From positions 3,805,001-3,869,000 of the forward strand of contig NZ_JACHMN010000002.1 in assembly GCF_014204945.1 (NCBI RefSeq): a DNA stretch of 64,000 nucleotides, read 5' to 3'. Positions within the stretch are counted from its first letter, which is position 1, and the number at the start of each line of letters is the position of its first letter. The notes below the pieces were generated by a model. The model searched no databases, was not told where the DNA came from, and saw only the letters and a program-made list of their open reading frames with translations. Source of the DNA: Allocatelliglobosispora scoriae. Lineage in GTDB: Bacteria; Actinomycetota; Actinomycetes; Mycobacteriales; Micromonosporaceae. Below are positions 33,243-42,479 of this stretch, in pieces. The translations under genes and the position numbers were made by a program.

Positions 33243-34378
33243 TCCCCGGACCCTAGCGGGGCTCCGCGGGCAGCCATGAAGGAGACCGGGTTGACAGCGC
33301 CCCGGCCGGAGCGGTCGCCATCCAGGTGGGTCTCGAAGTGCAGGTGCGGCCCGCTGGAGTGTCCGGACGTTCCCACCTGTCCGATGACCTGGCCCGCCGT
33401 TACCCGATCGCCGACACGGACGAAGGGCCTGCGGACCATGTGGCAGTACCGGGTGATTATCTGATCGGCGTGGAGGATGTCGACGAACCATCCGCACCCG
33501 GGGGTCGACGGAGATCCGTCGCGGTCACAGTTGCCGACATCGCATTTGCTGACGATGACGACTCCGGCCGCTGCAGCGTGGATCTGGTCGTAGCGTGACG
33601 CACCGAGGTCGACGCCATTGTGGGTCGGTCGGGAGGAGGTCCGGAAACCGGAGACGATGCCATCCGGCACCGGAGAGGTCCAGCCGGAGGCTGCGATCTC
33701 ACCCGGGTTGGCGCAGCGCAGGTCGCCGACGGAGATGGTTCCAGGGGCAAGTCCGGCACCATCCGCCAGCGTGTTCACGATCGTGGTCGCGAGGCTCTCA
33801 TGCTTGGCGTACGCATCGGGAAATGCCGAGCGTTGAACGGCCTGAGCCGCCTCGGTGAGCGGTCGGGTCGCCCAGTTCGAGATGGTGACCAGCTTCTGGT
33901 AGAACTTCCGGCTCGAATACCGGGGATCCATCACCTGTTCCGGAGTTCCCCAGCCTTGGCTCGGCCGCTGCTGGAAGAGTCCGAGCGAATCGTGGTCGTT
34001 GCGGTCGCCGAGGAAGCCGTGATTGGTGAGGCTGCTCTCCTGCATAGCGGTCGCTACGGCGATGATCCAGCCCCGCGGCGGCACCTTCATCTCGTGCCCG
34101 ACGGTAATGATGATCGCGGCGTTTCGAATCTGGTCCTCGCTGTAGGGACCGATCCGCGGCATCTTGCTGTTGATGTCGACGACACCTGCTTTTCCACAGG
34201 TGAATGCTGCCGATGCCGCGTTCGTTCCGCTGAGCTGGTCGAGAAACAGCGCGCTGATCCCGCCACCGCAGCAGAGCAGAGCGAGGGTTGCGGTCAGCGC
34301 GATCCACAGCCCGATCCGCGGCCTGCGGCGTTCATCCCGCATACCGGCCGGCGCGAAGTCGAGATGTCCGTCGCTCAT
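33239..34378 (-). CDS. Membrane-anchored M23 peptidase with muramidase-like domain
   Basis: A 379-residue protein: a membrane helix at about 22-48, then an alpha-helical domain with the GLFQQRPSQGWGTPEQVMDP motif found in VirB1-like/phage-type muramidase regions (about 60-190), and a C-terminal M23 domain with zinc ligands in THNGVDLGA and GPHLHFETH and the HMVRRPFVRVGDRVTAGQVI block. Such bifunctional wall hydrolases open the peptidoglycan for conjugative channels in Gram-positive bacteria. It is coupled by four-base overlaps to both neighbours. Confidence 0.88.
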   Translation of the reverse strand: MSDGHLDFAPAGMRDERRRPRIGLWIALTATLALLCCGGGISALFLDQLSGTNAASAAFTCGKAGVVDINSKMPRIGPYSEDQIRNAAIIITVGHEMKVPPRGWIIAVATAMQESSLTNHGFLGDRNDHDSLGLFQQRPSQGWGTPEQVMDPRYSSRKFYQKLVTISNWATRPLTEAAQAVQRSAFPDAYAKHESLATTIVNTLADGAGLAPGTISVGDLRCANPGEIAASGWTSPVPDGIVSGFRTSSRPTHNGVDLGASRYDQIHAAAAGVVIVSKCDVGNCDRDGSPSTPGCGWFVDILHADQIITRYCHMVRRPFVRVGDRVTAGQVIGQVGTSGHSSGPHLHFETHLDGDRSGRGAVNPVSFMAARGAPLGSGE

Positions 34379-34905
34379 GACCGGTCCCAGTCAACGCCGT
34401 CCACGTACCAGTGGCCGTCTGGACCGAGCAGTCGGAGCTTCAGCACTCCGGCATCGAGCGGGATGCTGACCTCGGCGTAGGTGAAGGCTCGGGGGATCAA
34501 GGTGGGCTTGCCTGTCACCTTGCTCGCGGGCACTGAGGACGGGTCGACATCCCTGAGCTGCTCCAGCAGATGCTCTGTGCAGTGCGGGCGCAAAGCTGCG
34601 AGCCAGGAGGACGCCGAGCGGGTTCCCTGCACCCAGCTTGCAGCGAATGACGCAGCGACGTCCACGGGGTTCGCTGCCCCGGGGGCGACCGAAGGTGACT
34701 GCACGGGCGGTGGGGTAGCGACGCCGTCGTCAGGCTCATGCGTCACCAGGGTCGGCAACTCGGTATATCGAGGGCCTCCCTGCACCGGCGATTGTGGCGC
34801 GGCGCCGAACACCCGGAACACACCGACGACCAACAGCACCAGGGCGAGCAGCACCACTGCGACTCCTACGCGGGAGCGCAGCAGCCCGGCCAGGGTGGCC
34901 CGCAT
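34375..34905 (-). CDS. VirB8/TcpC-like channel protein (candidate)
   Basis: A 176-residue protein with one N-terminal membrane helix (VGVAVVLLALVLLVVGVFRV), a Pro/Thr linker and a C-terminal domain of NTF2-like character (VDVAASFAASWVQGTRSASS, then FTYAEVSIPLDAGVLKLRLL). Topology and size match the VirB8/TcpC class of type IV secretion components, which form extracytoplasmic rings. The match is by architecture and operon position, not by clear sequence motif. Confidence 0.65.
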   Translation of the reverse strand: MRATLAGLLRSRVGVAVVLLALVLLVVGVFRVFGAAPQSPVQGGPRYTELPTLVTHEPDDGVATPPPVQSPSVAPGAANPVDVAASFAASWVQGTRSASSWLAALRPHCTEHLLEQLRDVDPSSVPASKVTGKPTLIPRAFTYAEVSIPLDAGVLKLRLLGPDGHWYVDGVDWDRS

Positions 34906-34907
34906 GA

Positions 34908-36761
34908 CTACTTCGCTTCGACGCGCGTCGCGGGCCGGCTCGGCGCCGGCTCCGGTGCGGTCTCGGTCGGTCGGTACAGAACCTGGGCCGGTGCCGCTTC
35001 AGGCAAGTCGGCGGTACGCCAACGACGCTGCTCGGGTACGCCTTCCGACCGTCCACCACCGACCTCGACGCGCATCGGCGGCGTATCGACGGCCCCACGG
35101 TTGTCTGCCTGCCCTTCCTTTCGCGCCTCCGGTCGACCAGCAGCCACAACGGCAGCCACGGCTGGCGGAGCGACCGCAGCAGCCGTAGCTGCGGCAGCGG
35201 GACGAAGAAGCGCTTTGCCCCAGCCCTGGGTGGCTGGCGCGCCGCCGAGCTGTGTGATGCGGCGATAGGGGCGGAGCAGGATCCAGCCGACGACACCGCA
35301 GAGCAGGATTAGCGTGACCTGTAGCCAACCGGGCAGGCTGGGGGTATTCATGATCAAGTCAACGGCGGAGAGGTAGACGGCGGCACCTGTGCCGAAGATG
35401 GCGATGTTGAATACCGCCGCGAGCACAGCACCAGCGAGGCGCCGTAGCCCGGCACTGGCCGGACGGAGCATCGCCACCGTACCGAGCGCCGGTGTGGCTA
35501 TGACCGCCCACCGGAAGATCAGGAACCCAAGCAGCACCAGCAGCGAGGCAACGATATCGAAGAGCGCAAAGCTAAGGGCAGAGAGAATCGCGACGAAACC
35601 AGCGCCGATCCGCTCCATTCCCTTCGTCCCCTGCAGGTAGGAGTAGGCCTCCGGATCCTCAGTCTTAATCTGCTCCGCAACCCGCATCCACCGACCTTGC
35701 TTTTCGCGGACGATGCTGTCGCGAAGATTCTGCCGAGTCGTGGCGTCGGGAGTGCTTCGAAGGAGTTCCAGATCGGTCCAGCTCATCGATTTTGAGTTGT
35801 ATAGGACCGGCCCGTACTTCTGCGCTGTCTCGCTGTCGGCCGAACCTAATGCCCCGCGTAGCCAATTGCGATAGAGCAGTGTATCCACGGCGGTATCCCC
35901 AGCCCGAACTGCAGGTGGGCGATTGTCAATACAGCGAGGTTCCGCTTCGTGTCCGACACATTGGGGGGGAACGGGGCTGGACGGACCTATGGCATCATGT
36001 ACTACGCCGAGTGTCCCTGTAAGTACTGAGTCTGCGACGTTGGCAGAATGAACAGGCCAGGCGGCAATCGCGGTAACGGCTATCATCACGAAAATTGCCC
36101 AACCTGCGGTTGTCATGGCGCCGGACATCTCCGCCCGTCGGGAACGCCATATCAAATACAGACCCACAACTGCCAAAGTGATAACACCGAATATGGTGAA
36201 GACCTTGTCGTAGATTGCTTTTGTGGAGTTCTCGACGAGGGGGTCTGCCCACGCCCACATTTCACCCGGGTCCCATGAGCGTTCACGTAGTGCATTTGCG
36301 CCAGCCACCACGCCTGTGGCTATCATCAACTCGCCATTGGCGACCGTGTTCTCGAACTTGTAGTCCGGGTGCATAAGGGTCTGAGCGCAGCCGATATCAT
36401 AGGTAGTGTAGTCATATCCAGCGTAGCCATACAGGCTGTATCGGCCACGTCCGCTACCTTGCCCAGCGTTCCACGTAGGTTCGGATGCGAACCAGCCAGC
36501 AAATCCGGAGTCGGGTGTGGCTGGTGTTGGAGCAGTCAGGCATTGTGCACGCGATGCTGCAACATCTTGTAGGCGATTTACGCACTCATCAAAATCAGAG
36601 ATACCAAGATTTCGCCATTCCTCGACTGAGCAGAGGCCGTCGCCAGGTGCTGCGGTGGGCAGGCTTGAGTGGGCTGCCGCAGCGGGAGTGCCGAAGAGGG
36701 TTGCGATCGCGAGTACGAGGAGTGCCAGGACACCTGCGCGGATACGCGTCACCGGGCTCAC
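34908..36761 (-). CDS. Polytopic VirB6/TrbL-like membrane protein
   Basis: A 617-residue protein with GTG start, a signal peptide (GVLALLVLAIATLFGTPAAA), a Cys-containing extracytoplasmic domain (LCSVEEWRNLGISDFDECVN), two helices near 185-240, a second external loop with paired Cys, then three or four helices (about 370-500) and a long Ala/Arg/Pro-rich cytoplasmic tail. This is the layout of VirB6/TrbL-type channel proteins of Gram-positive type IV systems. GC drops in the segment coding the external domains. It is coupled to the VirB4-like gene by a GTGA overlap. Confidence 0.78.
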   Translation of the reverse strand: MSPVTRIRAGVLALLVLAIATLFGTPAAAAHSSLPTAAPGDGLCSVEEWRNLGISDFDECVNRLQDVAASRAQCLTAPTPATPDSGFAGWFASEPTWNAGQGSGRGRYSLYGYAGYDYTTYDIGCAQTLMHPDYKFENTVANGELMIATGVVAGANALRERSWDPGEMWAWADPLVENSTKAIYDKVFTIFGVITLAVVGLYLIWRSRRAEMSGAMTTAGWAIFVMIAVTAIAAWPVHSANVADSVLTGTLGVVHDAIGPSSPVPPQCVGHEAEPRCIDNRPPAVRAGDTAVDTLLYRNWLRGALGSADSETAQKYGPVLYNSKSMSWTDLELLRSTPDATTRQNLRDSIVREKQGRWMRVAEQIKTEDPEAYSYLQGTKGMERIGAGFVAILSALSFALFDIVASLLVLLGFLIFRWAVIATPALGTVAMLRPASAGLRRLAGAVLAAVFNIAIFGTGAAVYLSAVDLIMNTPSLPGWLQVTLILLCGVVGWILLRPYRRITQLGGAPATQGWGKALLRPAAAATAAAVAPPAVAAVVAAGRPEARKEGQADNRGAVDTPPMRVEVGGGRSEGVPEQRRWRTADLPEAAPAQVLYRPTETAPEPAPSRPATRVEAK

Positions 36762-39700
36762 CCCGCCTTGGTTGCTTCGGCGGAACCTGTGGGTGTCGTG
36801 TCCAGCACGTTGAGCAGCCCCTCCACGTAGGAGACGTCGACTCTTACCTTCTGCACACGACCGTCCACGTCGCGTACAACGAACTCGCGGTATCCAAGGC
36901 GCGCTGACGAGCCGCCATCGGCCTGCGACAGCGTCGCGAGCACCGCTTCATAGCCGACATCTGTCGGCACCCGGAGCAACCGGAGCGCCTCGGAAGCGAT
37001 TTCACTGTCCTCGGCGATGCGCCCGACCATCACTGTCGAGACGAGGTTCTGCACATCGAGACCGAGAATGTCTTTCGGGTTCTGCGATGCGACCAGGGCC
37101 GCGAGGTTCCACTTACGCGAGTCGCGGGCGAGACGCACCAGGAAGGAGCGCCCGGAGCGCCAACCCTCCATGAAGTGGGCCTCGTCGAGACCGACGAGTT
37201 TGCGCTGGTGCATGTCGCCGGAGTAGCAGCGCCGCACGGCGAGCCGGTGTGCGGTGTGCAGCATCGGCAGGGCGAGGGCTTCCTCAGCCGACCAGTATTC
37301 GCGCTCGATCTTGAGGTCGGGCAGTCGCAGGCCGGCCATGGTGATGACGGTGAGCGCCGAGTTCGAATCGAGCAGGCCGGGTGGCGGCGAGCCGAAGAAG
37401 AGCAGCGCGAGCGGCATCTCGGCGGTGTCGAGGAGCAGGTTGGCGAGCTCCCGGCCGTCGGAGCCGGAGTCGCTGACGTTGCGGAGGCACTCGACGACGT
37501 CGTCCAGGGTGGAGGTCTCCTCGGCGGGGACCGTCCGCACCGCGTGCCGCAGCAGGGTCGCCGTGGAGGCTTCCCGGGCGACCTGCGGCGGGACGAGCAT
37601 CGAGGCGATGTCCTGGACGAGCATGCGGCGTTCGGCGCGGGCGTTGGAGACGGCGATGTCGAACTCGCGGTCGCCACTCGCGTCGGCGCTGAACTCGTCG
37701 CGGGTGGGCGTCGGGATCAGCGCATAAGGCGCGAGCGTGCCCTGCTCGGATCCGGTCAGGTTGATGACGCGGGAGAAGGGGCGCAGCTCGGGCATGCTGG
37801 CGAGCCGGGCGAGCGGACCGGACGGGTCGAGCAGGGTGACCCGCACACCGCGCCGAGCGGCGAGGTAGCCGAGGGCACCGAGCAGGGTCGACTTGCCACC
37901 ACCGGGCTCGGCGACGAAGACACCGAGGCCGGAGCGCTCGCGTACCTCCATGGGGAAGTGCAGGTCGAGGAAGACCGGGCGGCGTGACGTGCCGGCGGTG
38001 CGGCCGATCAGGTCGCCGCGGGTGTCGCCGACCGTCGACGCGGCCTGGGGCAGCGCGGCGGCGAGCAGCTTGACCGGCATCCGGCGCAGGTATCCCGAGT
38101 TGGCGATGGGCTCACCCGGGATGAACTCGCGGGCGAGCAGTTCCTGCTGCTTGGGGTGCTGCAGCGAGATGCGCATCTCCCGGCCGTAGGTCTGGATGAC
38201 CTTGCGGGCGCGCTCCAGGCACTCCTCGCGGGTGTCGCCGCCGACCGCGATGCGGTGCCAGCCGTGCGCGCGAGCGGAGTCGACGGGCAGGCCGGTCGTC
38301 ATCTCGTCGCCGATCACCAGGGCGCGCTTGGCGAGGCGCTCCAGCTCGGGCGGCGCGTCCATGCCGTGCTCCATGTAGTCGAGCTGCTGCGAGCGGATCA
38401 TCCGCAGGCGCTGCTCGAGGTTCTTGAAGGAGTCGGACTGGCCGAGGATGTCGACCCGGGACGACAGCTCCATGGAGTAGGGCAGCCGCTCGTGGAAGTG
38501 CAGCCACGGCTCGTGCCGCTCCGGGATCTCCAGCGGCTCCATCCGGCCGACGGTGAGTACGGCGACGTGCCGCTCCTCGCCGGTGATCCGGTTGACGAGC
38601 TTGACGGTCGACCCGTAGGGCGTGCGGTAGCGCTCGATCTGCTCGGTGAGCGCGAGCAGGTCACCGGCCTGCCACTGGCCGTGCTGCACGGTGAGCAGCT
38701 CGGGTCCGGGCGGGTCCATGCAGAGCGCGACGGAACGGTAGAGCAGCCACTCCAGCTCGGTGGCGCTGGCTCGGCGGCCGCGCATACCGAAGGCGCCGAG
38801 GACCTCGTCGAACTGCTCGACGGCCTTGCCGAGCTTGGTCCGCTCGCCGTTGGAGGTGCCCTTGCCGAAGGCTCGCGCGAGCTTCTCGACCCAGGAGTCG
38901 CCGATCGACCGGCGGGCGAAGGTCACCCCGAGGTAGGTGCGGCCCTCCGCGTGGTTGATCTCCATGAGGTGGCGCTGCGCCGCGACGAGGTGGTCCGACC
39001 AGGAGGTCGCACCTTCGACGTTGGGCAGGGGCCGCGCAGTGAGCTGGTCCACGGTCCGCGCCCAGGCCGCGGAGGGAAAAGGCTGGGTGGTACGCCGGAT
39101 GTGCAGCCGGAAGCCCGCAAGCCCCGCGTACTGCTCGGCGATGGCGTCGAGGAGCGCTTCCCGTTCGGCGTCCGGTCGGAAGGACCAGCGGACCTCGGGC
39201 ACCCAGTACCACGCGGTGACGGCGTGCGGCGTGAACGTCAGGTGCCCGGCGATCTCGGTCATCGCGAGCTCGACGGACGGGTCACGATCCTTCGTCTTGG
39301 GTGCCTTCGGCGGAGGCGCCTTCTTCCCGGTGGAGCTGGGCGGCGGAGGCGGCGGGGTACGCCGGGGCGGGGCCGTCGGAGCCGATCGCCGCTGCGGAGC
39401 GGGCTCGGGCTGCCGGGGCGCCATCGCCGGTTCCTCGCCACGGCGCTGCGGCGGCTGCTGCGCCGGGCGGGTGTGCCGACCGGGAGCCTCGCGACGCGCG
39501 GCCGACGGCGGGCCGCTGACAGGCGGTGCGGCGACCGGGGGAGTGACCCTGATCGGCGGTGGCGTCGCGGCGGCGCGGGGCTGCGGCTGCGGTGCCGGAG
39601 CCGGCTGTTGTTGCGGCTGTTGTGGCGGCGCTGAGGGCACAGTCGTGCCGTCGACGACACGGGCGGCGCCGCCTCTGCGGAGGACGGCGACGGCGTTGGG

Positions 39701-39820
39701 GATGGGTGCGTCAGCGTCGAAGAGGTCGAGGAATGGTGACTCGATCTCGTCGGGCGAGCGGCGGGGTGGCGGAGTGGTGTTCCCCGTCATCTCCGTGATC
39801 TCCATGTCGTCAGTCGTCAT
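36758..39820 (-). CDS. VirB4/TraC-type secretion ATPase
   Basis: A protein of about 1020 residues. The first 230 are Pro/Arg/Gln-rich and likely disordered, followed by the VirB4 N-terminal domain and an ATPase core with Walker A VAEPGGGKSTLLGAL (Lys643) and Walker B KLVGLDEAHFMEG. A further conserved block is LAALVASQNPKDILGLDVQN. VirB4 ATPases energise type IV secretion and pilus assembly. The start ATG 39820 lies five bases after the preceding gene; the longer upstream frame overlaps that gene and is not used. This is the clearest marker of a secretion operon here. Confidence 0.88.
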   Translation of the reverse strand: MTTDDMEITEMTGNTTPPPRRSPDEIESPFLDLFDADAPIPNAVAVLRRGGAARVVDGTTVPSAPPQQPQQQPAPAPQPQPRAAATPPPIRVTPPVAAPPVSGPPSAARREAPGRHTRPAQQPPQRRGEEPAMAPRQPEPAPQRRSAPTAPPRRTPPPPPPSSTGKKAPPPKAPKTKDRDPSVELAMTEIAGHLTFTPHAVTAWYWVPEVRWSFRPDAEREALLDAIAEQYAGLAGFRLHIRRTTQPFPSAAWARTVDQLTARPLPNVEGATSWSDHLVAAQRHLMEINHAEGRTYLGVTFARRSIGDSWVEKLARAFGKGTSNGERTKLGKAVEQFDEVLGAFGMRGRRASATELEWLLYRSVALCMDPPGPELLTVQHGQWQAGDLLALTEQIERYRTPYGSTVKLVNRITGEERHVAVLTVGRMEPLEIPERHEPWLHFHERLPYSMELSSRVDILGQSDSFKNLEQRLRMIRSQQLDYMEHGMDAPPELERLAKRALVIGDEMTTGLPVDSARAHGWHRIAVGGDTREECLERARKVIQTYGREMRISLQHPKQQELLAREFIPGEPIANSGYLRRMPVKLLAAALPQAASTVGDTRGDLIGRTAGTSRRPVFLDLHFPMEVRERSGLGVFVAEPGGGKSTLLGALGYLAARRGVRVTLLDPSGPLARLASMPELRPFSRVINLTGSEQGTLAPYALIPTPTRDEFSADASGDREFDIAVSNARAERRMLVQDIASMLVPPQVAREASTATLLRHAVRTVPAEETSTLDDVVECLRNVSDSGSDGRELANLLLDTAEMPLALLFFGSPPPGLLDSNSALTVITMAGLRLPDLKIEREYWSAEEALALPMLHTAHRLAVRRCYSGDMHQRKLVGLDEAHFMEGWRSGRSFLVRLARDSRKWNLAALVASQNPKDILGLDVQNLVSTVMVGRIAEDSEIASEALRLLRVPTDVGYEAVLATLSQADGGSSARLGYREFVVRDVDGRVQKVRVDVSYVEGLLNVLDTTPTGSAEATKAG

Positions 39821-39825
39821 CGGCT

Positions 39826-40188
39826 TTACCGGATGCTCTCGCGTACGTGGACCCGGCGGGCGACGAAACGAGGGTCGCGCTGCTCCTGGTCGGGTTGCCG
39901 GCTGCGCCGCCAGTCGGTCAGGGCGGTCCGGATGACCATGCGGGCCGGTCGGTCGGGGTCGACGTGGCGGAAGACGTATGACGTGGTCACCATCGCGAGC
40001 GCGATCTCCCACGCGGGGAAGACCTCGACCTTGAAGGTGAAGAGGTAGTGGATGCCCACGAAGAGCGGCACGAGGAGGGTGAAGAGCCCGTACTGCGCGT
40101 AGGGCAGCTGCACGGGCAGCGTGTATCCAGGCGGGCCCAGGTAGACGAGCCTCGCCCGGTAGATGTCGTCGTCAGTCCTCAGTCGCAT
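39826..40188 (-). CDS. PrgI/VirB3-like small membrane protein
   Basis: A 120-residue protein with two adjacent hydrophobic segments (QYGLFTLLVPLFVGIHYLFT and WEIALAMVTTSYVFRH) and a basic C-terminal tail. PrgI-family proteins are VirB3-like partners that lie directly upstream of VirB4 in Gram-positive type IV operons, as here. Call based on size, topology and position. Confidence 0.72.
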   Translation of the reverse strand: MRLRTDDDIYRARLVYLGPPGYTLPVQLPYAQYGLFTLLVPLFVGIHYLFTFKVEVFPAWEIALAMVTTSYVFRHVDPDRPARMVIRTALTDWRRSRQPDQEQRDPRFVARRVHVRESIR

Positions 40189-40201
40189 GGGCGGCCGCCG
40201 A

Positions 40202-40504
40202 CTATCCGAAGATCAGGGTGACGAGGTATTCGCCGAAGAAGAAGAGCGCACCCGCTCCGGCGATGAAGGCCAACCCGACGATCGCGATCGCCGAGCTGGT
40301 GAGGACCTTGGAGATCTCACCCTTGCTGGCCCGGCCGATGAAGATGATGCCGAGAACGGCGAGCAGGATCGGCACGATATTTTTGACGAAGAAGCCGATG
40401 ACGCCGTCGGTGTTGATCCCGGGCTTGGGCGTGGGTGTCGGCGCAAACGCGATCAGCGCTGCTGTCTCCTGCCAGATGGTGTGAGCAAGCTCTGAGACGA
40501 TCAT
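40202..40504 (-). CDS. VirB2/pilin-like small membrane protein
   Basis: A protein of 100 residues with two hydrophobic helices (FFVKNIVPILLAVLGIIFIG and AIAIVGLAFIAGAGALFFFG) separated by a short basic loop, the topology of VirB2/TrbC pilins and their Gram-positive counterparts. ATG 40504 has a strong GGGAGGG Shine-Dalgarno seven bases upstream; the longer frame from 40570 is not needed. It is the first gene of the operon that runs to 32637, and its promoter must lie in 40505-40692, shared with the divergent folP. Confidence 0.7.
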   Translation of the reverse strand: MIVSELAHTIWQETAALIAFAPTPTPKPGINTDGVIGFFVKNIVPILLAVLGIIFIGRASKGEISKVLTSSAIAIVGLAFIAGAGALFFFGEYLVTLIFG

Positions 40505-40692
40505 TGCGTGTCCCTCCCCGATGCCGTTGACATGTGCCCTGGTAGTTGCCAGACAACAGCCTTCCAGCATCCGACCGCTATGCCGGGTAACCTGCGCCCG
40601 GGCCCGGCGTCGTGTCTCGCTTCCGGTTCAGTTATGCGAAGAGCCTACGACCCCTCAGGACCCCAAACAACCCGCCGGGTAGCGTGATCGTC

Positions 40693-41532
40693 ATGATTTG
40701 GTCACCGCCCGTGGTGATGGCGCCGCAAATGGTGGTCGGCATCCTTAATGTCACCCCCGACTCCTTTTCGGACGGCGGCCGTTACGACTCCCTGGGCGCG
40801 GCAATCACTCACGGCTGTCAACTTCACGACGAAGGGGCAGGTCTCGTCGATGTCGGCGGTGAGTCGACCCGGCCGGGGGCCCAGCGCATCGACGCGGCGA
40901 CCGAGATCCACCGAGTCGTCCCGGTTATCCGGGCTCTGACCGAGGCCGGTGTGCCAACCAGTGTGGACACGACCCGGGCCACCGTCGCCGCGGCCGCGGT
41001 CGAAGCGGGTGCCGCGGTCGTCAACGATGTCTCCGGCGGCCTCGCCGATCCCGAGATGCTGCCGGTCGTGGCGTCGCTGGGCTGTCCCTACGTGATCATG
41101 CACTGGCGGGGGCACTCGGCCGGGATGCAGGCGCTCGCGGTCTACGACGACGTGGTCCAGATGGTCCGGGACGAGCTGTCGCAGCAGGTCGACGCCGCGC
41201 TCGCGGCCGGGATCGCGCGTGAGGTGATCATTTTGGACCCGGGGCTGGGCTTCGCCAAGACCGCCGCGCACAACTGGGCACTCACCAAGCACCTCGATCG
41301 CATCGTCGACCTGGGCTTCCCCGTCCTCTTCGGTGCCAGCCGCAAGAGCTACCTGGGCGCGTTGCTCGCTGACGACCAGGGGCGGCCGAGGCCCGCCGAC
41401 CAGCGCGCGGCCGCGACCGTCGCCACCAGCCTGATCGCGATCGCGGCGGGCGCCTGGGGGGTACGCGTGCACGACGTGCAGGACACCGTCGACGCACTCG
41501 CCGTGTGGCGCAGGACGCAGGAGGAACCGTGA
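40693..41532 (+). CDS. folP: Dihydropteroate synthase
   Basis: A TIM-barrel enzyme of about 279 residues joining p-aminobenzoate to dihydropterin pyrophosphate, the sulfonamide target. Signature segments are GILNVTPDSFSDGG, DVGGESTRPGA, NDVSGGLADP, DPGLGFAKT and GASRKSYLG. Starts at 40684 (GTG), 40693 (ATG) and 40717 (ATG) are all possible; none has a strong ribosome site. The stop overlaps the folB GTG. In mycobacteria folP follows folE directly; here about 21 kb of accessory DNA separates them. Confidence 0.95.
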   Translation: MIWSPPVVMAPQMVVGILNVTPDSFSDGGRYDSLGAAITHGCQLHDEGAGLVDVGGESTRPGAQRIDAATEIHRVVPVIRALTEAGVPTSVDTTRATVAAAAVEAGAAVVNDVSGGLADPEMLPVVASLGCPYVIMHWRGHSAGMQALAVYDDVVQMVRDELSQQVDAALAAGIAREVIILDPGLGFAKTAAHNWALTKHLDRIVDLGFPVLFGASRKSYLGALLADDQGRPRPADQRAAATVATSLIAIAAGAWGVRVHDVQDTVDALAVWRRTQEEP

Positions 41533-41900
41533 CCGACACGATCACGCTGACCGGGCTGCGTGCCTTCGGCCGGCACGGCGTCTTCGACTTCGAAAGGGAG
41601 AACGGCCAGGACTTCGTGGTCGACGCCGTTCTCTCCCTCGACCTCACGAAGGCCGCGAACAGCGACGATGTCACCGACACGGTCCACTACGGCGAGCTCG
41701 CCGACGCGCTCGTCGCGATCGTCACGGGCCCGCCGGTGAACCTGCTGGAGACCCTGGCGACGAGGCTCGTCGAAGCGTGTCTCGTCGATGAACGGGTTCA
41801 GCGGGCGATCGTCACGGTGCACAAGCCGTCGGCGCCGATCCCGCACAGCTTCACCGATGTCAGCGTGACGATGGAGCGCCGGCGCGGCGAGCAGCGATGA
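41529..41900 (+). CDS. folB: Dihydroneopterin aldolase
   Basis: A protein of 123 residues converting 7,8-dihydroneopterin to 6-hydroxymethyl-dihydropterin and glycolaldehyde. Family blocks are LTGLRAFGRHGVFDFERENG, VHYGELADAL and LLETLATRLVEACL, and the catalytic Lys lies in VTVHKPSAPIP. The start is GTG 41529 (GTGA overlap with folP), with GAGGA just upstream. Its stop overlaps folK by four bases. Confidence 0.95.
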   Translation: MTDTITLTGLRAFGRHGVFDFERENGQDFVVDAVLSLDLTKAANSDDVTDTVHYGELADALVAIVTGPPVNLLETLATRLVEACLVDERVQRAIVTVHKPSAPIPHSFTDVSVTMERRRGEQR

Positions 41901-42415
41901 CCCGAGTGCTGCTCGCCTTCGGGAGCAACCTGGGCGACCGTGCGGCGCACCTGCGGGCGGCGGTGGATCAGCTCGCCGACGAGCTCGTCGTGGTCAGCGG
42001 GGTCTACGAGACGCCGCCGTGGGGGGACGCCGACCAACCGTCCTATCTCAACGCGGTCGCGCTGGTGACGCATCCGACCCGGACGGTGGAGGAGTGGCTG
42101 GCCGAGGCGCAACGCATCGAGGCGAGTCGCGGTCGGGTCCGGGACGAGGCGCGGCGCTTCGGTCCGCGTACCCTCGATGTGGATCTCATCGCGGCCTGGA
42201 CCGACGACGGCGCGCCGGTTGTGCGCGACTCTCCCGAGCTGACGCTGCCGCACCCGCGTGCCCACCTGCGGGCCTTCGTGCTGCGGCCGTGGCTGGAGAT
42301 CCAGCCCTACGCCAGCCTGCCGGGACACGGCTGGGTCAACGATCTGGTGCTCGCCGAACCGGTCGCCTCCGACGTCATGAGCATGACGGCTCGTCGGGAT
42401 GTCACGCTGGATTGA
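41897..42415 (+). CDS. folK: 2-amino-4-hydroxy-6-hydroxymethyldihydropteridine pyrophosphokinase
   Basis: A 172-residue HPPK that transfers pyrophosphate from ATP to hydroxymethyl-dihydropterin, supplying folP. Visible motifs are LLAFGSNLGDR, VYETPPWGDADQPSYLNAVA and RFGPRTLDVDLI (metal- and ATP-binding). Third gene of the coupled folP-folB-folK set. The 64 bases after it carry GAGCGAGCGAAGCGAGGGAG-type sequence, a short repeat common in such genomes. Confidence 0.95.
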   Translation: MTRVLLAFGSNLGDRAAHLRAAVDQLADELVVVSGVYETPPWGDADQPSYLNAVALVTHPTRTVEEWLAEAQRIEASRGRVRDEARRFGPRTLDVDLIAAWTDDGAPVVRDSPELTLPHPRAHLRAFVLRPWLEIQPYASLPGHGWVNDLVLAEPVASDVMSMTARRDVTLD

Positions 42416-42479
42416 GCGCTGGCACGAGGAGTGAGCGAGCGAAGCGAGGGAGCCCCGCAGGGCGCGCTAGATTAGCGCG

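Noticed and set aside
32637-40504. Complete integrative conjugative element
   Set aside because: No relaxase, coupling protein, integrase or attachment site is seen in the window.
42416-42479. GAGCGAGCGAAGCGAGG-type sequence after folK as a special element
   Set aside because: Similar short GAGCG-rich strings recur (for example 24770-24850) and are common in such genomes; no clear boundary or structure could be defined.
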